From PALSA-1004 sp963829085 (GTDB taxonomy: Bacteria > Pseudomonadota > Gammaproteobacteria > Burkholderiales > SG8-41): a stretch of 64,000 nucleotides of DNA. The translations under genes and the position numbers were made by a program. Positions 35,224-43,877 of this stretch are shown one piece after another. The notes below the pieces were generated by a model. The model was not told where the DNA came from. It saw only the letters and a list, made by a program, of their open reading frames with translations, and ran no database searches. Location: assembly GCA_963829085.1 (NCBI GenBank), contig CAWHHJ010000004.1, positions 62,001 through 126,000 of the forward strand. The letters are read 5' to 3'. The stretch's first letter is position 1, and each line of letters starts with the position of its first letter.

Positions 35224-35823
35224 TCAACGCAACTGTACGACGAAGCCTTCGATTCCGCGCAACAGCATCTGCACCGCGATCGCCGTCAACAGCAAGCCCA
35301 TCAACCGCTCGAGCGCCATGAGCCCGCGCTCGCCGATACAGCGGCTCAGGCGGTCCGCCGACAGCAGGAGCAACATTGAGGCGAGCACCGCGATGCTGAG
35401 CGCCGCGATCCACTCGAGCTTTCGCTCGGGGGCCCGCGACATCAGCAACGTTACCGTCGCGACCGACGCGGGTCCTGCAATCGCAGGAATCGCCAGCGGC
35501 ACGATGAAGGGCTCGCCGCTGACTTGATCGCCGAATATCGGTTCCTTGCCGCGAAAAATCATGCGCAGTGCAATCAGGAACAAGATGAGGCCGCCGGCAA
35601 TATTGAGAGACGTGTCGGTCAGGCCGAGCAGTTGAAGCAGCCAGTTGCCGACAAACATGAACGCGAGCAGCACGCCGAACGCGATAGCGCATTCGCGCAC
35701 TATGACCTGGACGCGACGGCCCGGGTCGACGTCGCGCAGCAAGCCGGCGATCAGCGGCACATTGCCGACCGGGTCCATCACCATGAGAAGAATGGCGACG
35801 GCGGAAGAAAACGTAAGATCCAT
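35224..35823 (-). CDS. MarC-family integral membrane protein
   Basis: A 199-residue inner-membrane protein with about six hydrophobic segments. The family motif D-P-V-G-N-V-P-L is at residues 17-24, and P-L-A-I-P-A-I-A-G-P-A-S is near 110. Function is unknown; MarC is not in fact a drug efflux pump despite its name. It converges on the M48 peptidase with a 34-nt gap. Confidence 0.92.
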   Translation of the reverse strand: MDLTFSSAVAILLMVMDPVGNVPLIAGLLRDVDPGRRVQVIVRECAIAFGVLLAFMFVGNWLLQLLGLTDTSLNIAGGLILFLIALRMIFRGKEPIFGDQVSGEPFIVPLAIPAIAGPASVATVTLLMSRAPERKLEWIAALSIAVLASMLLLLSADRLSRCIGERGLMALERLMGLLLTAIAVQMLLRGIEGFVVQLR

Positions 35824-35946
35824 ATAAAGCCAGCGGTCACGTCAAGCGTGCACGTGAATCAGAAAATGCACTGCATAAACAACGTTGCGGCGCGGCGAAA
35901 GCATAATAAACTCATACGACCGCATTGAGATTAAGCGAGAGACTGC

Positions 35947-36693
35947 ATGAGCATCATCAGCCCCTGGTACCAGCTTGGCTACATCATTCCACACATGTAC
36001 ACCGATCTCGACGCCTATCAGTTCTATCGGGTAGCGCCCGAAGGCATGATGCTGGTGACCACCGGACTCAATCTCAAAGAATACAGCCTTGCAGCGGTCG
36101 AGCAGGAGCTGCCCGCGATGCAGGAACGGTTCGATCTTCTGGCCAGGAAGAAAGTCGACCGGATTTCGTTGAGCGGTGTGCCGGTTGCGTCGGTGCTTGG
36201 GCGTCGCAAGATGCTCGAGATTTTGCGGCGTACCGAAGCGCGCACAGCACTGCCATGCGATACGGATCTTGAGGCGCACATCGCAACCTTACAACACTTG
36301 GGCGCTGCAAAAATCGCGCTTGTGACGCGGTGGCCCGCGCACGTAAATGCTGCGTTGACCCAGTATCTGGCGGAAGCAGGCATCGAGGTCATCGCGTGCC
36401 GCTCGCATCCGCGCACGCTTGATCAGAACAAACAATCGAGCGCCGCCGATGATCATTTGCTCGCGCTCGATCTCGGCCGCCAGGCGCTGCGCGAGACTCC
36501 GCAGAGTCAGGCCTTGCTCATGCCCGGCGGTCTGTGGTTCGGCATACATGCCGTGCCGCTACTCGAGGCGGAATTCGGGCGGCCGGTGCTGCTCAATATT
36601 CTGTCAACAACGTGGGCCGCGCTTCGCGCAGCCGGAGATCGCATGCTGCATCGCCCCGATCCGCATTGGGGAAAAGTGCTCGCAAGCGTTTAA
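35947..36693 (+). CDS. Asp/Glu racemase-superfamily (maleate isomerase/arylmalonate decarboxylase-like) protein
   Basis: A 248-residue two-domain protein that aligns by eye with maleate cis-trans isomerases and arylmalonate decarboxylases: G-Y-I-I-P-H at the start, then L-S-G-V-P-V-A-S where the first catalytic Cys loop would be, and L-L-M-P-G-G-L-W where the second C-x-x-x-R loop would be. Neither loop holds a cysteine; the only cysteines (in L-P-C-D-T and I-A-C-R-S) lie elsewhere. It is therefore unlikely to be a normal cofactor-free racemase and may have another chemistry or bind without catalysis. It converges on metZ. Confidence 0.8.
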   Translation: MSIISPWYQLGYIIPHMYTDLDAYQFYRVAPEGMMLVTTGLNLKEYSLAAVEQELPAMQERFDLLARKKVDRISLSGVPVASVLGRRKMLEILRRTEARTALPCDTDLEAHIATLQHLGAAKIALVTRWPAHVNAALTQYLAEAGIEVIACRSHPRTLDQNKQSSAADDHLLALDLGRQALRETPQSQALLMPGGLWFGIHAVPLLEAEFGRPVLLNILSTTWAALRAAGDRMLHRPDPHWGKVLASV

Positions 36694-36719
36694 CGGCGCG
36701 CCCGTCGCGCGCGATCTCT

Positions 36720-37886
36720 TCAGCCCGGCGACAAATCCGCTTTCAGATCCTCGAGCGCTTCAAGGCCCACGGCTACGCGCAGCAGCCCATCTCCGATGCC
36801 CGCAGCAGCGCGCGCCTCCGCTGAAATGCGTCCATGCGTAGTTGACGCAGGATGCGTGATGGTCGTCTTCGTGTCGCCGAGATTCGCCGTGATCGATATC
36901 AGGCGCGTCTTATCCACAAGTCTCCATGCTGCTTCCCGGCCGCCTTTTACATCGAACGATACGATTGCCCCGCCGCTTTTTTGCTGCTTCATCGCCAGCG
37001 CGTGCTGTGGATGCGTCGGCAGCCCCGGATAGTAGACGCGCGCGACATGCCGCTGTGCTTCCAGCCAGCGCGCAAGCGCGAGCGCGGTCGCCGATTGGGC
37101 TTTCGATGCGAATGCGCAGCGTCTCGAGGCCTTTTAGAATCACCCAGGCGTTGAACGCAGACAGCGTCGGACCTGCCGTGCGCAGAAAGCCGAACACGCC
37201 CTCGCGGATCACACTCGTCTTGCCGAGCACGGCTCCGCCGAGCACCCTGCCCTGGCCGTCGAGGTACTTGGTTGCTGAGTGGATGACGATATCCGCGCCG
37301 AGTTCGAGCGGCTTCTGCAAGACCGGCGTGCAGAAACAGTTATCGACTGCGAGTAACGCGCCGGCCTTTTTGGCGACGCCTGCCAGCGCCGGAATATCCG
37401 AGATTTCAGTAAGCGGATTAGACGGCGTTTCGAGAAAAAGAGACGCGTATTGGGCTTTACCGCCCTTTGCCATGCGGAAACGTCAGTCGCCGACACGAAC
37501 GTCGACTCGAGACCAAAACGCTTGAGGATGTTGTTGAATAACTGGACGGTCGCACCGAATACACTTTGCGATACGATCACGTGATCGCCGGCCTTCAGCA
37601 GCCCCATCATCGTAGCGAGAATCGCCGACATTCCCGAAGCAGTCGAGACGCAGCATTCAGCGCCCTCGAGTGCTGCAAGCCGGTCTTCGAATGTTTTTAT
37701 GGTCGGGTTAGTGAACCGCGAGTAAATCGGACCGCGCTCACGTTCCGCGAAGCGTTCGGCGGCCTGGGCCGCGGATTTAAATACGAAGCTCGATGTCAGG
37801 TATAGCGCCTCCGAATGTTCTCCGAAATGGCTGCGCTCGATCCCGGCGCGCACTGCGAGCGTGTCCAGCTCATAGGTATCATTCAT
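36720..37886 (-). CDS. metZ: O-succinylhomoserine sulfhydrylase (two frameshifts)
   Basis: A PLP enzyme of the Cys/Met-metabolism family that makes homocysteine from O-succinylhomoserine and sulfide. Repaired length is about 388 residues, as expected. Recognisable parts are T-L-A-V-R-A-G, P-I-Y-S-R-F-T-N-P-T, L-E-T-P-S-N-P-L-T-E, D-N-C-F-C-T-P and H-S-A-T-K-Y-L-D-G-Q-G with the PLP lysine. Frames change in a T5 run near 37438 and again near 37100. The gene follows purF, as usual in Burkholderiales, and is preceded by a SAM-II-like riboswitch and terminator, so SAM level should control it. Confidence 0.93.
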
Positions 37887-37910
37887 GCAAGTCCCGCTTC
37901 CAAAATAAAA

Positions 37911-37938
37911 AACCCGATCAGCTCACGCGGACCGGGTT
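37911..37938 (-). terminator. Intrinsic terminator between riboswitch and metZ
   Basis: In RNA sense AACCCGGTC pairs with GATCGGGTT (9 bp, one G-T pair) around a 10-nt loop, followed by TTTTATTTT. It ends 24 nt before the metZ ATG and directly follows the riboswitch candidate, so it is most likely the expression platform rather than an ordinary end of transcription. Confidence 0.8.
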
Positions 37939-37944
37939 ATGGCT

Positions 37945-38015
37945 CGCTTTAGCCGTATTTATTTGTCGTCCGGTTCACACCGGCGGCGCCCGCAAGCTGA
38001 TCTCAAATCGGCGCA
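37945..38015 (-). promoter_or_regulatory. SAM-II-like (SAM-alpha) riboswitch aptamer upstream of metZ
   Basis: In RNA sense GCGCC (38014-38010) pairs with GGCGC (37990-37986), enclosing a loop that begins G-AUUUG. The loop bases ATTTG (38008-38004) are perfectly complementary to CAAAT (37965-37961) downstream, forming the H-type pseudoknot that defines SAM-II. The downstream strand continues with GGCTAAAGC (37954-37946), matching the conserved GCUAAA-type core, whose AAGC can pair with GCTT in the loop. A variable CCGG/CCGG hairpin sits between. SAM-II was found upstream of metA and metZ-type genes, mainly in alphaproteobacteria. SAM-V has a similar core and is the alternative. Confidence 0.7.
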
Positions 38016-38021
38016 GTGAGA

Positions 38022-38045
38022 AAGTTACCCGCTCGCGGGTAACTT
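38022..38045 (-). terminator. Terminator-like hairpin after purF
   Basis: AAGTTACCCG pairs with CGGGTAACTT over 10 perfect base pairs around a 4-nt loop. In the purF direction it is followed only by TCTC, so termination may be partial. It separates purF from the metZ leader by 15 nt. Confidence 0.6.
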
Positions 38046-38060
38046 GTCAACTTCAAGCAG

Positions 38061-39578
38061 TCAGTCGACGGTCTCCAGGTCGAGTGCAAGCTGACTCGCG
38101 ACCGCTTCAGCGTGCATGTTTACATCGCGACGCTGCGCTTCTACGCCGTCCAGATATTCCTGGGTGACATCGCCGGTTACGTAGATGCCGCTAAAGCACG
38201 ACGTTTCGAAATTGGTCACCTTCGGGTTCACCGACCGCACATCATCAATCAGCGCATCGAGATCCTGATAGATCAACTCATCAGCGCCGATTTCACGAGC
38301 GATCTCTTCATCCGTGCGCCCGGTGGCGATCAGCTCATCGCGGGATGGCATGTCGATCCCGTACACGTTTGCGAAACGGACCGGCGGCGCAGCCGATGCG
38401 AAGAATACTTTGCGCGCGCCCGACTCACGAGCCATCTGCACGATTTCGCGGCTCGTAGTACCGCGCACGATCGAATCATCGACCAGCATGACATTCTTGC
38501 CTTTGAATTCCATGCCGATGGCGTTGAGCTTCTGGCGCACGGACTTCCGGCGGATTGCCTGTCCCGGCATGATGAAGGTGCGGCCGATATAGCGATTCTT
38601 GATAAAGCCCTCGCGGTACTCGAGATTCAGGCGATTGGCGAGCTGCATCGCGGCGGGACGGCTCGAGTCCGGTATCGGAATGACAACGTCGATATCGAGG
38701 TGAGAATGCTCGCGCTTGATTTTGTCGGCGAGACTTTCCCCCATGCGCAGACGCGTTTCATAGACGGAGATGCCGTCCATCACCGAGTCGGGCCTTGCCA
38801 GGTACACGTACTCGAAAATGCACGGATTCAGCGTTGGATTCGGCGCACATTGCTGCGAATAGAAATGGCCGTCTTCGTCAATGAAGATAGCTTCGCCTGG
38901 AGCGACGTCGCGCACCAGCTCATATCCCAGCGAGTCGAGAGCCACGGACTCTGACGAAACCAGGTATTCCGTGCCGTGCTGCGTTTCGAGCTTTCCATAT
39001 ACGAGCGGACGGATACCGTACGGATCGCGAAATGCGAGCAAACCGTAGCCCGCAATCATTGCCACCACGGCATACGCACCGCGACAGCGGCGATGGACGC
39101 CGGATACCGCCGCAAAGATCGTTGCCGGATCGAGTTTGTAATTGGTAGCGCTTTCCTGCAACTCATGCGCGAGCACATTGAGCAGAACTTCGGAATCCGA
39201 ATTGGTGTTGACGTGCCGCAGGTCCTGGCGAAACAGATCGCTCTTCAACTGATCGGTGTTGGTGAGGTTTCCGTTATGTCCGAGCACCAGACCAAACGGC
39301 GAATTTACGTAAAACGGCTGAGATTCCGCCTCCGACCACGCGGAACCTGCGGTTGGATAGCGCGTATGCGCAATGCCGGACGCGCCGAGGAGCCCGCGCA
39401 TGTTACGGGTCCGGAACACGTCGCGTACCATGCCCGCGGCTTTGTGCATGTGGAAAGTCGCACCCTCAGCGGTGACGATGCCTGCCGCGTCCTGACCGCG
39501 GTGCTGAAGGACCAGCAGCCCATCGTAGAGGACCTGGTTAACCGCGTTTTTGGCAACGACGCCTAATATGCCGCACAT
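38061..39578 (-). CDS. purF: Amidophosphoribosyltransferase
   Basis: First committed enzyme of purine synthesis: PRPP plus glutamine give 5-phosphoribosylamine. At 505 residues it is full length. It starts M-C-G-I-L-G-V, so Cys2 is the glutaminase nucleophile after Met removal, with no propeptide. The PRPP loop V-M-L-V-D-D-S-I-V-R-G-T-T is near residue 365. F-I-K-N-R-Y-I-G-R-T-F comes shortly before it. It lies 8 nt after cvpA, the classical cvpA-purF pair. Confidence 0.97.
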   Translation of the reverse strand: MCGILGVVAKNAVNQVLYDGLLVLQHRGQDAAGIVTAEGATFHMHKAAGMVRDVFRTRNMRGLLGASGIAHTRYPTAGSAWSEAESQPFYVNSPFGLVLGHNGNLTNTDQLKSDLFRQDLRHVNTNSDSEVLLNVLAHELQESATNYKLDPATIFAAVSGVHRRCRGAYAVVAMIAGYGLLAFRDPYGIRPLVYGKLETQHGTEYLVSSESVALDSLGYELVRDVAPGEAIFIDEDGHFYSQQCAPNPTLNPCIFEYVYLARPDSVMDGISVYETRLRMGESLADKIKREHSHLDIDVVIPIPDSSRPAAMQLANRLNLEYREGFIKNRYIGRTFIMPGQAIRRKSVRQKLNAIGMEFKGKNVMLVDDSIVRGTTSREIVQMARESGARKVFFASAAPPVRFANVYGIDMPSRDELIATGRTDEEIAREIGADELIYQDLDALIDDVRSVNPKVTNFETSCFSGIYVTGDVTQEYLDGVEAQRRDVNMHAEAVASQLALDLETVD

Positions 39579-39586
39579 AACGTCCC

Positions 39587-40078
39587 TTATCCGTAGTTAA
39601 TGTGCTTCTCGAGATCGTAGGGGAGCCATACCTTGAGCATGTTGGCAACCGCCACCAGCTGTGGACTAAACATTGCATGCCGCCATGCGGGCTGATGCGG
39701 CAATGATGTGAGCCCCGCGACCAGGATGCCGATCATCACGATTGCCATGCCGCGCATCAGGCCGAATAGCGCGCCCAACGCGCGGTCGGCGAAACCCAGC
39801 CCCGCAGTCCTGATGAGCTTGGACAGCGCAATTGCAACTAAAGTCATTATGAGCAGTGTTGTTATGAACACGGCTATGAATCCGATCAGCAGCCGTAGCG
39901 ACGGATTGCTGAGTGTCGGCGGCAGCAGTTGCGCGACGTCGGTAACATAAATTTGAGCGACCACGAACGCAGCTACCCACGAGACGAGCGAGAAAATCTC
40001 GCGCACCAGGCCATGTATGAGACTCAACACTACCGAGATGCCTACGATCGCAATTACCGTGTAATCGAACCAGGTCAT
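39587..40078 (-). CDS. cvpA: CvpA family membrane protein
   Basis: A 163-residue inner-membrane protein with four hydrophobic segments and the family start W-F-D-Y-T-V-I-A-I. G-L-V-R-E-I-F-S-L follows the first segment. CvpA homologues are linked to colicin V production and, more generally, to envelope stress. The ATG overlaps the stop of the SPOR gene (ATGA), and purF follows 8 nt on. Confidence 0.93.
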   Translation of the reverse strand: MTWFDYTVIAIVGISVVLSLIHGLVREIFSLVSWVAAFVVAQIYVTDVAQLLPPTLSNPSLRLLIGFIAVFITTLLIMTLVAIALSKLIRTAGLGFADRALGALFGLMRGMAIVMIGILVAGLTSLPHQPAWRHAMFSPQLVAVANMLKVWLPYDLEKHINYG

Positions 40079-40767
40079 TTCGGAATGACGTTGCCGCTCA
40101 ATCCGATGTCCTTCAACTTATCGCGCGCCTTATCCGCCTCCTCGCGTGACACGAACGGGCCCGCGCGCACGCGCGTAACCGCGCCTTTGCTTGTCGGCAC
40201 GACTTCGGTGTACGCCTTGAGTCCGGCTTTCGAAAGCTGCGCTTCCATCTGCTTCGCTTTACCTGCATCGTTCAATGCCGCCACTTGCACGACGTAACCG
40301 CCGTTCGCCGGGGCAGCGGGCGCAGTGTCAGGCGCTTTTGCCTTCTCAACTACCTTCGGAGGTGGCGCAGACTTGACCGGCTCTGCAGACTTCGGCTTTT
40401 CTGCCGCCGCTTTAGGCGGTGCGGCCTCAGTATCGTTTGCGTCGGGCGTCGCTGCAGCGGTCGCAGTCGGAGCCGCGGCCGCTACTTTGGGCGGAGCCGG
40501 TTTGGCCGGCGCCTCAGCTGCGGGAGGTGGGGGCGCGTTTTTTGCGCTCTGCGGAATCGCAGGCACCGGTACTATCTTAGAAGTAAAAGTACCGGCATTC
40601 GGCGATGGTATCTGGATGCTGACGTCGTGATTCGTCGGTTTAGGTTCGTGGTCGAGGACCATCGGCAGGAAGACTGCTACCACGGTGACCAGCGCTATGG
40701 CACCGACAAGTCGGCGGCGCGCGCGTTTTTTAAGCTGCAGTTCTTCGTCGCTAGTCGATTTCGCCAT
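40075..40767 (-). CDS. SPOR-domain protein (DedD-like)
   Basis: A 230-residue protein: basic cytoplasmic N-terminus, one transmembrane segment (L-V-G-A-I-A-L-V-T-V-V-A-V-F-L-P-M), a long Pro/Ala/Lys linker, and a C-terminal SPOR domain starting G-Y-V-V-Q-V-A-A-L-N-D. SPOR domains bind denuded peptidoglycan at the division septum. Between folC and cvpA-purF this is the usual DedD-type gene. It overlaps cvpA by 4 nt. Confidence 0.92.
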   Translation of the reverse strand: MAKSTSDEELQLKKRARRRLVGAIALVTVVAVFLPMVLDHEPKPTNHDVSIQIPSPNAGTFTSKIVPVPAIPQSAKNAPPPPAAEAPAKPAPPKVAAAAPTATAAATPDANDTEAAPPKAAAEKPKSAEPVKSAPPPKVVEKAKAPDTAPAAPANGGYVVQVAALNDAGKAKQMEAQLSKAGLKAYTEVVPTSKGAVTRVRAGPFVSREEADKARDKLKDIGLSGNVIPK

Positions 40768-40788
40768 GAAGTTTCCGCAGTAATCGCT

Positions 40789-42078
40789 TCAATGCGGACG
40801 CTTGACGGTGCGCTGCCGTTCACGCATCACCGCAGCAACCGTAATGAACGATCCGAAAACGACAATTTTATCATCAACGGATGCTGTTTCACAGGCGGCC
40901 GCCCAGGCGCCGACAACCTCCGTATATTGCATGATCGGAGCACGCACGCCGGCTTCCTGCAGTATCGACGCTACGTCTGCTGCCGTGGTGCCACGCGGTC
41001 CGGGCGAATCGGCAACCAGCCAGTGGGTTATGCGGTCTTTCACTGCGGCGGCAACGCCTGCAATGTCCTTATCTTTGAACATCGCAAAGACTGCAATGAC
41101 TTTGCCGCTTTTCGGCATTTCGCCCAGCGCGGCAGCTAACGCGCGAGCTGCGTGCGGATTGTGCGCGACGTCGAGTATGACCTGCGGCCGGCCAGCCAAC
41201 ACTTGAAAACGGCCTGCGACTTCCGCATGCAAGAGACCGCTGCGTATGTCCTGCGCGCTCACGGGCAGGCGATCACGCACAGCGTCGAGCGCAGTCAGGC
41301 ACGCGGCAGCGTTACTTAATTGATATGCGCCACGCAAGGCGGGATGCGGTAACCCATGGCGTTTGCCGCCGGGGCCCCAATAACGCCACTGCATTGGCTG
41401 GGACACATAACCGAAATCGCGATCGATGAGTACAAGCTCAGCGCCGATTTTGCTTGCATGATGCAGCAGTGACTGCGGCGGCTCGGAATCACCGCAAATC
41501 GCAGGCTTACCGCCGCGGAAGATGCCCGCCTTCTCAAACCCCACCGCTTCGCGTGTTGTGCCGAGATAGTCCTGATGATCGAGGTCAACGCTTGCGACGA
41601 GCGCGCAGTCGGCGTCGAATATATTTACGGCGTCGAGACGCCCGCCCAGGCCAACCTCGAGTATCGCTACGTCGACTTTAGCATCGTCGAATGCGATCAT
41701 CGCTGCGAGCGTGCCGAATTCAAAATACGTAAGCGACGTCGTCTCGCGTGCCGACTCAATTTTTGCGAATGCGTCGCACAATACGGCGTCATCCACTTCC
41801 CGTCCATCGATGCGCACGCGCTCGTTATAGCGCAGCAGATGCGGGGATGTATAACAGCCCGCCTTGTATCCTGCGTGCAGCAGGATTGCTTCGAGCATCG
41901 CGCAGCACGAGCCTTTGCCGTTGGTGCCACCGACCGTGATGATTGACGCGCTCGGACGCAGCTCGAGCTCGCGGGCGACATGCGAAACGCGATCAAGTCC
42001 CATCGCGATGGCTTGCGGATGCAGTTGCTCGAGATACTCGAGCCATTGCGCGAGCGTGCGCTCTGTAGCGTTGCTCAT
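40789..42078 (-). CDS. folC: Bifunctional folylpolyglutamate/dihydrofolate synthase
   Basis: A 429-residue ATP-dependent ligase that adds glutamate to dihydropteroate and to reduced folates. The P-loop is V-G-G-T-N-G-K-G-S-C-C near residue 48, with S-P-H-L-L-R-Y-N-E-R-V-R after it. G-L-G-G-R-L-D-A-V-N is the metal loop, and D-V-A-H-N-P-H-A-A-R is in the C-terminal domain. It lies between accD and the SPOR gene in a run of minus-strand genes. Confidence 0.95.
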   Translation of the reverse strand: MSNATERTLAQWLEYLEQLHPQAIAMGLDRVSHVARELELRPSASIITVGGTNGKGSCCAMLEAILLHAGYKAGCYTSPHLLRYNERVRIDGREVDDAVLCDAFAKIESARETTSLTYFEFGTLAAMIAFDDAKVDVAILEVGLGGRLDAVNIFDADCALVASVDLDHQDYLGTTREAVGFEKAGIFRGGKPAICGDSEPPQSLLHHASKIGAELVLIDRDFGYVSQPMQWRYWGPGGKRHGLPHPALRGAYQLSNAAACLTALDAVRDRLPVSAQDIRSGLLHAEVAGRFQVLAGRPQVILDVAHNPHAARALAAALGEMPKSGKVIAVFAMFKDKDIAGVAAAVKDRITHWLVADSPGPRGTTAADVASILQEAGVRAPIMQYTEVVGAWAAACETASVDDKIVVFGSFITVAAVMRERQRTVKRPH

Positions 42079-42107
42079 TGCAGACGCCGTTGTCGCAGCA
42101 GACGCGT

Positions 42108-42974
42108 TCAGGCCGCCGCAGGCAGCTTGAGGAGCAACGTCATTACGTTTGCGAGCTTGTCACGCATCTGGCGGCGGTCAACGATTTGATCGATCGCGCC
42201 GTGCTGCAATAGGAATTCGGAGCGCTGAAATCCTTCAGGCAGCGTTTCACGCACTGTCTGTTCGATCACGCGCGGCCCCGCAAAACCGATGAGCGCATTG
42301 GGCTCCGCCAACACGACATCGCCAATCAGTGCAAAGCTCGCGGACACGCCGCCCATAGTCGGATCAGTCAACACTGACACGAACGGCAGTTTTTCGACGC
42401 CCAGCTGCGTCAAGGCCGCGCAGCATTTCGCCATTTGCATGAGGGAAAGGACCCCCTCCTGCATGCGAGCGCCGCCGCTGGCGGTAAAGCACACGAAGGG
42501 TACTTTCTGATCGATCGCTGCCTGCACGCCGCGCACAAACCGCTCTCCCACCACCGAACCCATAGAACCGCCGAGAAACCGGAACTCGAATACGGCGACG
42601 ACCAATGGAATCGACTTGACGCTGCCCTGCATCACAACAAGGGCATCGTCTTCGTCCGTTTGGGTACGTGCTTCCTCGAGGCGCTCGCTGTAGCGCCGGC
42701 TGTCCTTGAACTTGAGGCTGTCCACGGGCAGCACTTCATGGCCGATCTCATAGCGCGCTTCGGTATCGAGCAGACTGTCGAGACGTTCACGCGCGGTAAG
42801 CCGGTTATGGTGGCTGCATTTCGGGCAAACAAACAGATTCTGCTCGAGATCAGTGCGGTAAAGGACGGCCTCGCACGCGTCGCACTTGCTCCACAGTCCC
42901 TCGGGGACGGTCTTCTTCGGGCTTGCACCGTCGCGCTTGATCTTGGGCGGCAACAGCTTTTTCAACCAACTCAT
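42108..42974 (-). CDS. accD: Acetyl-CoA carboxylase carboxyltransferase subunit beta
   Basis: A 288-residue subunit that, with AccA, transfers the carboxyl group from biotin to acetyl-CoA. A four-cysteine zinc ribbon lies near residues 30-54 (C-D-A-C ... C-P-K-C). The crotonase-like core has A-S-G-G-A-R-M-Q-E-G and G-G-V-S-A-S-F. It sits between trpA and folC, as in most proteobacteria. Confidence 0.96.
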   Translation of the reverse strand: MSWLKKLLPPKIKRDGASPKKTVPEGLWSKCDACEAVLYRTDLEQNLFVCPKCSHHNRLTARERLDSLLDTEARYEIGHEVLPVDSLKFKDSRRYSERLEEARTQTDEDDALVVMQGSVKSIPLVVAVFEFRFLGGSMGSVVGERFVRGVQAAIDQKVPFVCFTASGGARMQEGVLSLMQMAKCCAALTQLGVEKLPFVSVLTDPTMGGVSASFALIGDVVLAEPNALIGFAGPRVIEQTVRETLPEGFQRSEFLLQHGAIDQIVDRRQMRDKLANVMTLLLKLPAAA

Positions 42975-42986
42975 CGCGTCAGCCCC

Positions 42987-43785
42987 TTACTGGTCGAGCG
43001 CAGTGCGGATATCTTTGACCAGAAACCTGATGTTGTCCAGTACTTGTGCACGCGGGCTCGCTTCCATTTCCTGCACTATGCGGGTGCCAATGACAACAGC
43101 ATCGGCGACCTTGGCAACGAGCCGGGCGGTGTGCGCATCGCGGATGCCGAAGCCGACACCGATCGGCAGCTTGATGTGCGCGCGAATCGCTGGAAGTTTG
43201 CGCGCGATGTCATCGATGTCGAGATTCGCTGCGCCTGTCACGCCACGCAGTGACACGTAGTAGATGTAGCCCTTGGCATAGCGCGCAACTTCCTTAATAC
43301 GCGACTCGGCAGAAGTCGGCGCCAGTAAAAAAATAAGATCGATGTCACGGCGCGCGAGCGCTTCCGCGAGCTGTCCTGCTTCCTGCGGCGGATAGTCCAC
43401 GACGAGCACGCCATCGACGCCGGCGCGCTGTGCCATGTCGCCAAACTTTTCGTAGCCGATTGCTTCGATCGGGTTCGCATATCCCATGAGGACGACCGGT
43501 ATGCTGTCATTGGTCTCGCGAAACCCGGCGACAAATCCGAGCACGTGCTTTAGCGATGTCACCGTGCTTGAGCGCGCGCTCGCTCGAGCGCTGAATTGCG
43601 GGTCCGTCGGCCATCGGGTCCGAAAACGGCACTCCGAGTTCGATGACGTCAGCGCCCGCCTCCGCGAGCGCGTGCATGAGCGGCACCGTCATTTCGAGAT
43701 CCGGATCCCCCGCCGTTACGAACGGAATAAGCGCCTTGCGATTTTGCTCGCTGAGCGTTGCAAATGTGGCGGCGATGCGGGACAT
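42987..43785 (-). CDS. trpA: Tryptophan synthase alpha subunit (one frameshift)
   Basis: Cleaves indole-3-glycerol phosphate to indole, which is channelled to TrpB. Length if repaired is about 265 residues. The catalytic Glu lies in V-I-E-L-G-V-P-F-S-D-P and the Asp in V-V-D-Y-P-P; G-Y-I-Y-Y-V-S and G-F-G-I are in the phosphate site. The frame breaks near 43560 (A-L-K-H-G then T-S-L-K-H-V). As an essential part of the trp path, an assembly indel is more likely than loss. It is 92 nt after trpB and 12 nt before accD. Confidence 0.95.
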
Positions 43786-43877
43786 GTCAGCGCTGTCGAA
43801 TAGTCATAGCGCTTGACGATGGGCCAATCGGCCGGAGGCGCGCCGACGCGGCGACCGTTTGAACCGCGGAGCGCCGA

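Noticed and set aside
38112..38954. A 280-codon plus-strand frame inside purF.
   Set aside because: purF is intact and unmistakable on the other strand; the frame has no recognisable domain.
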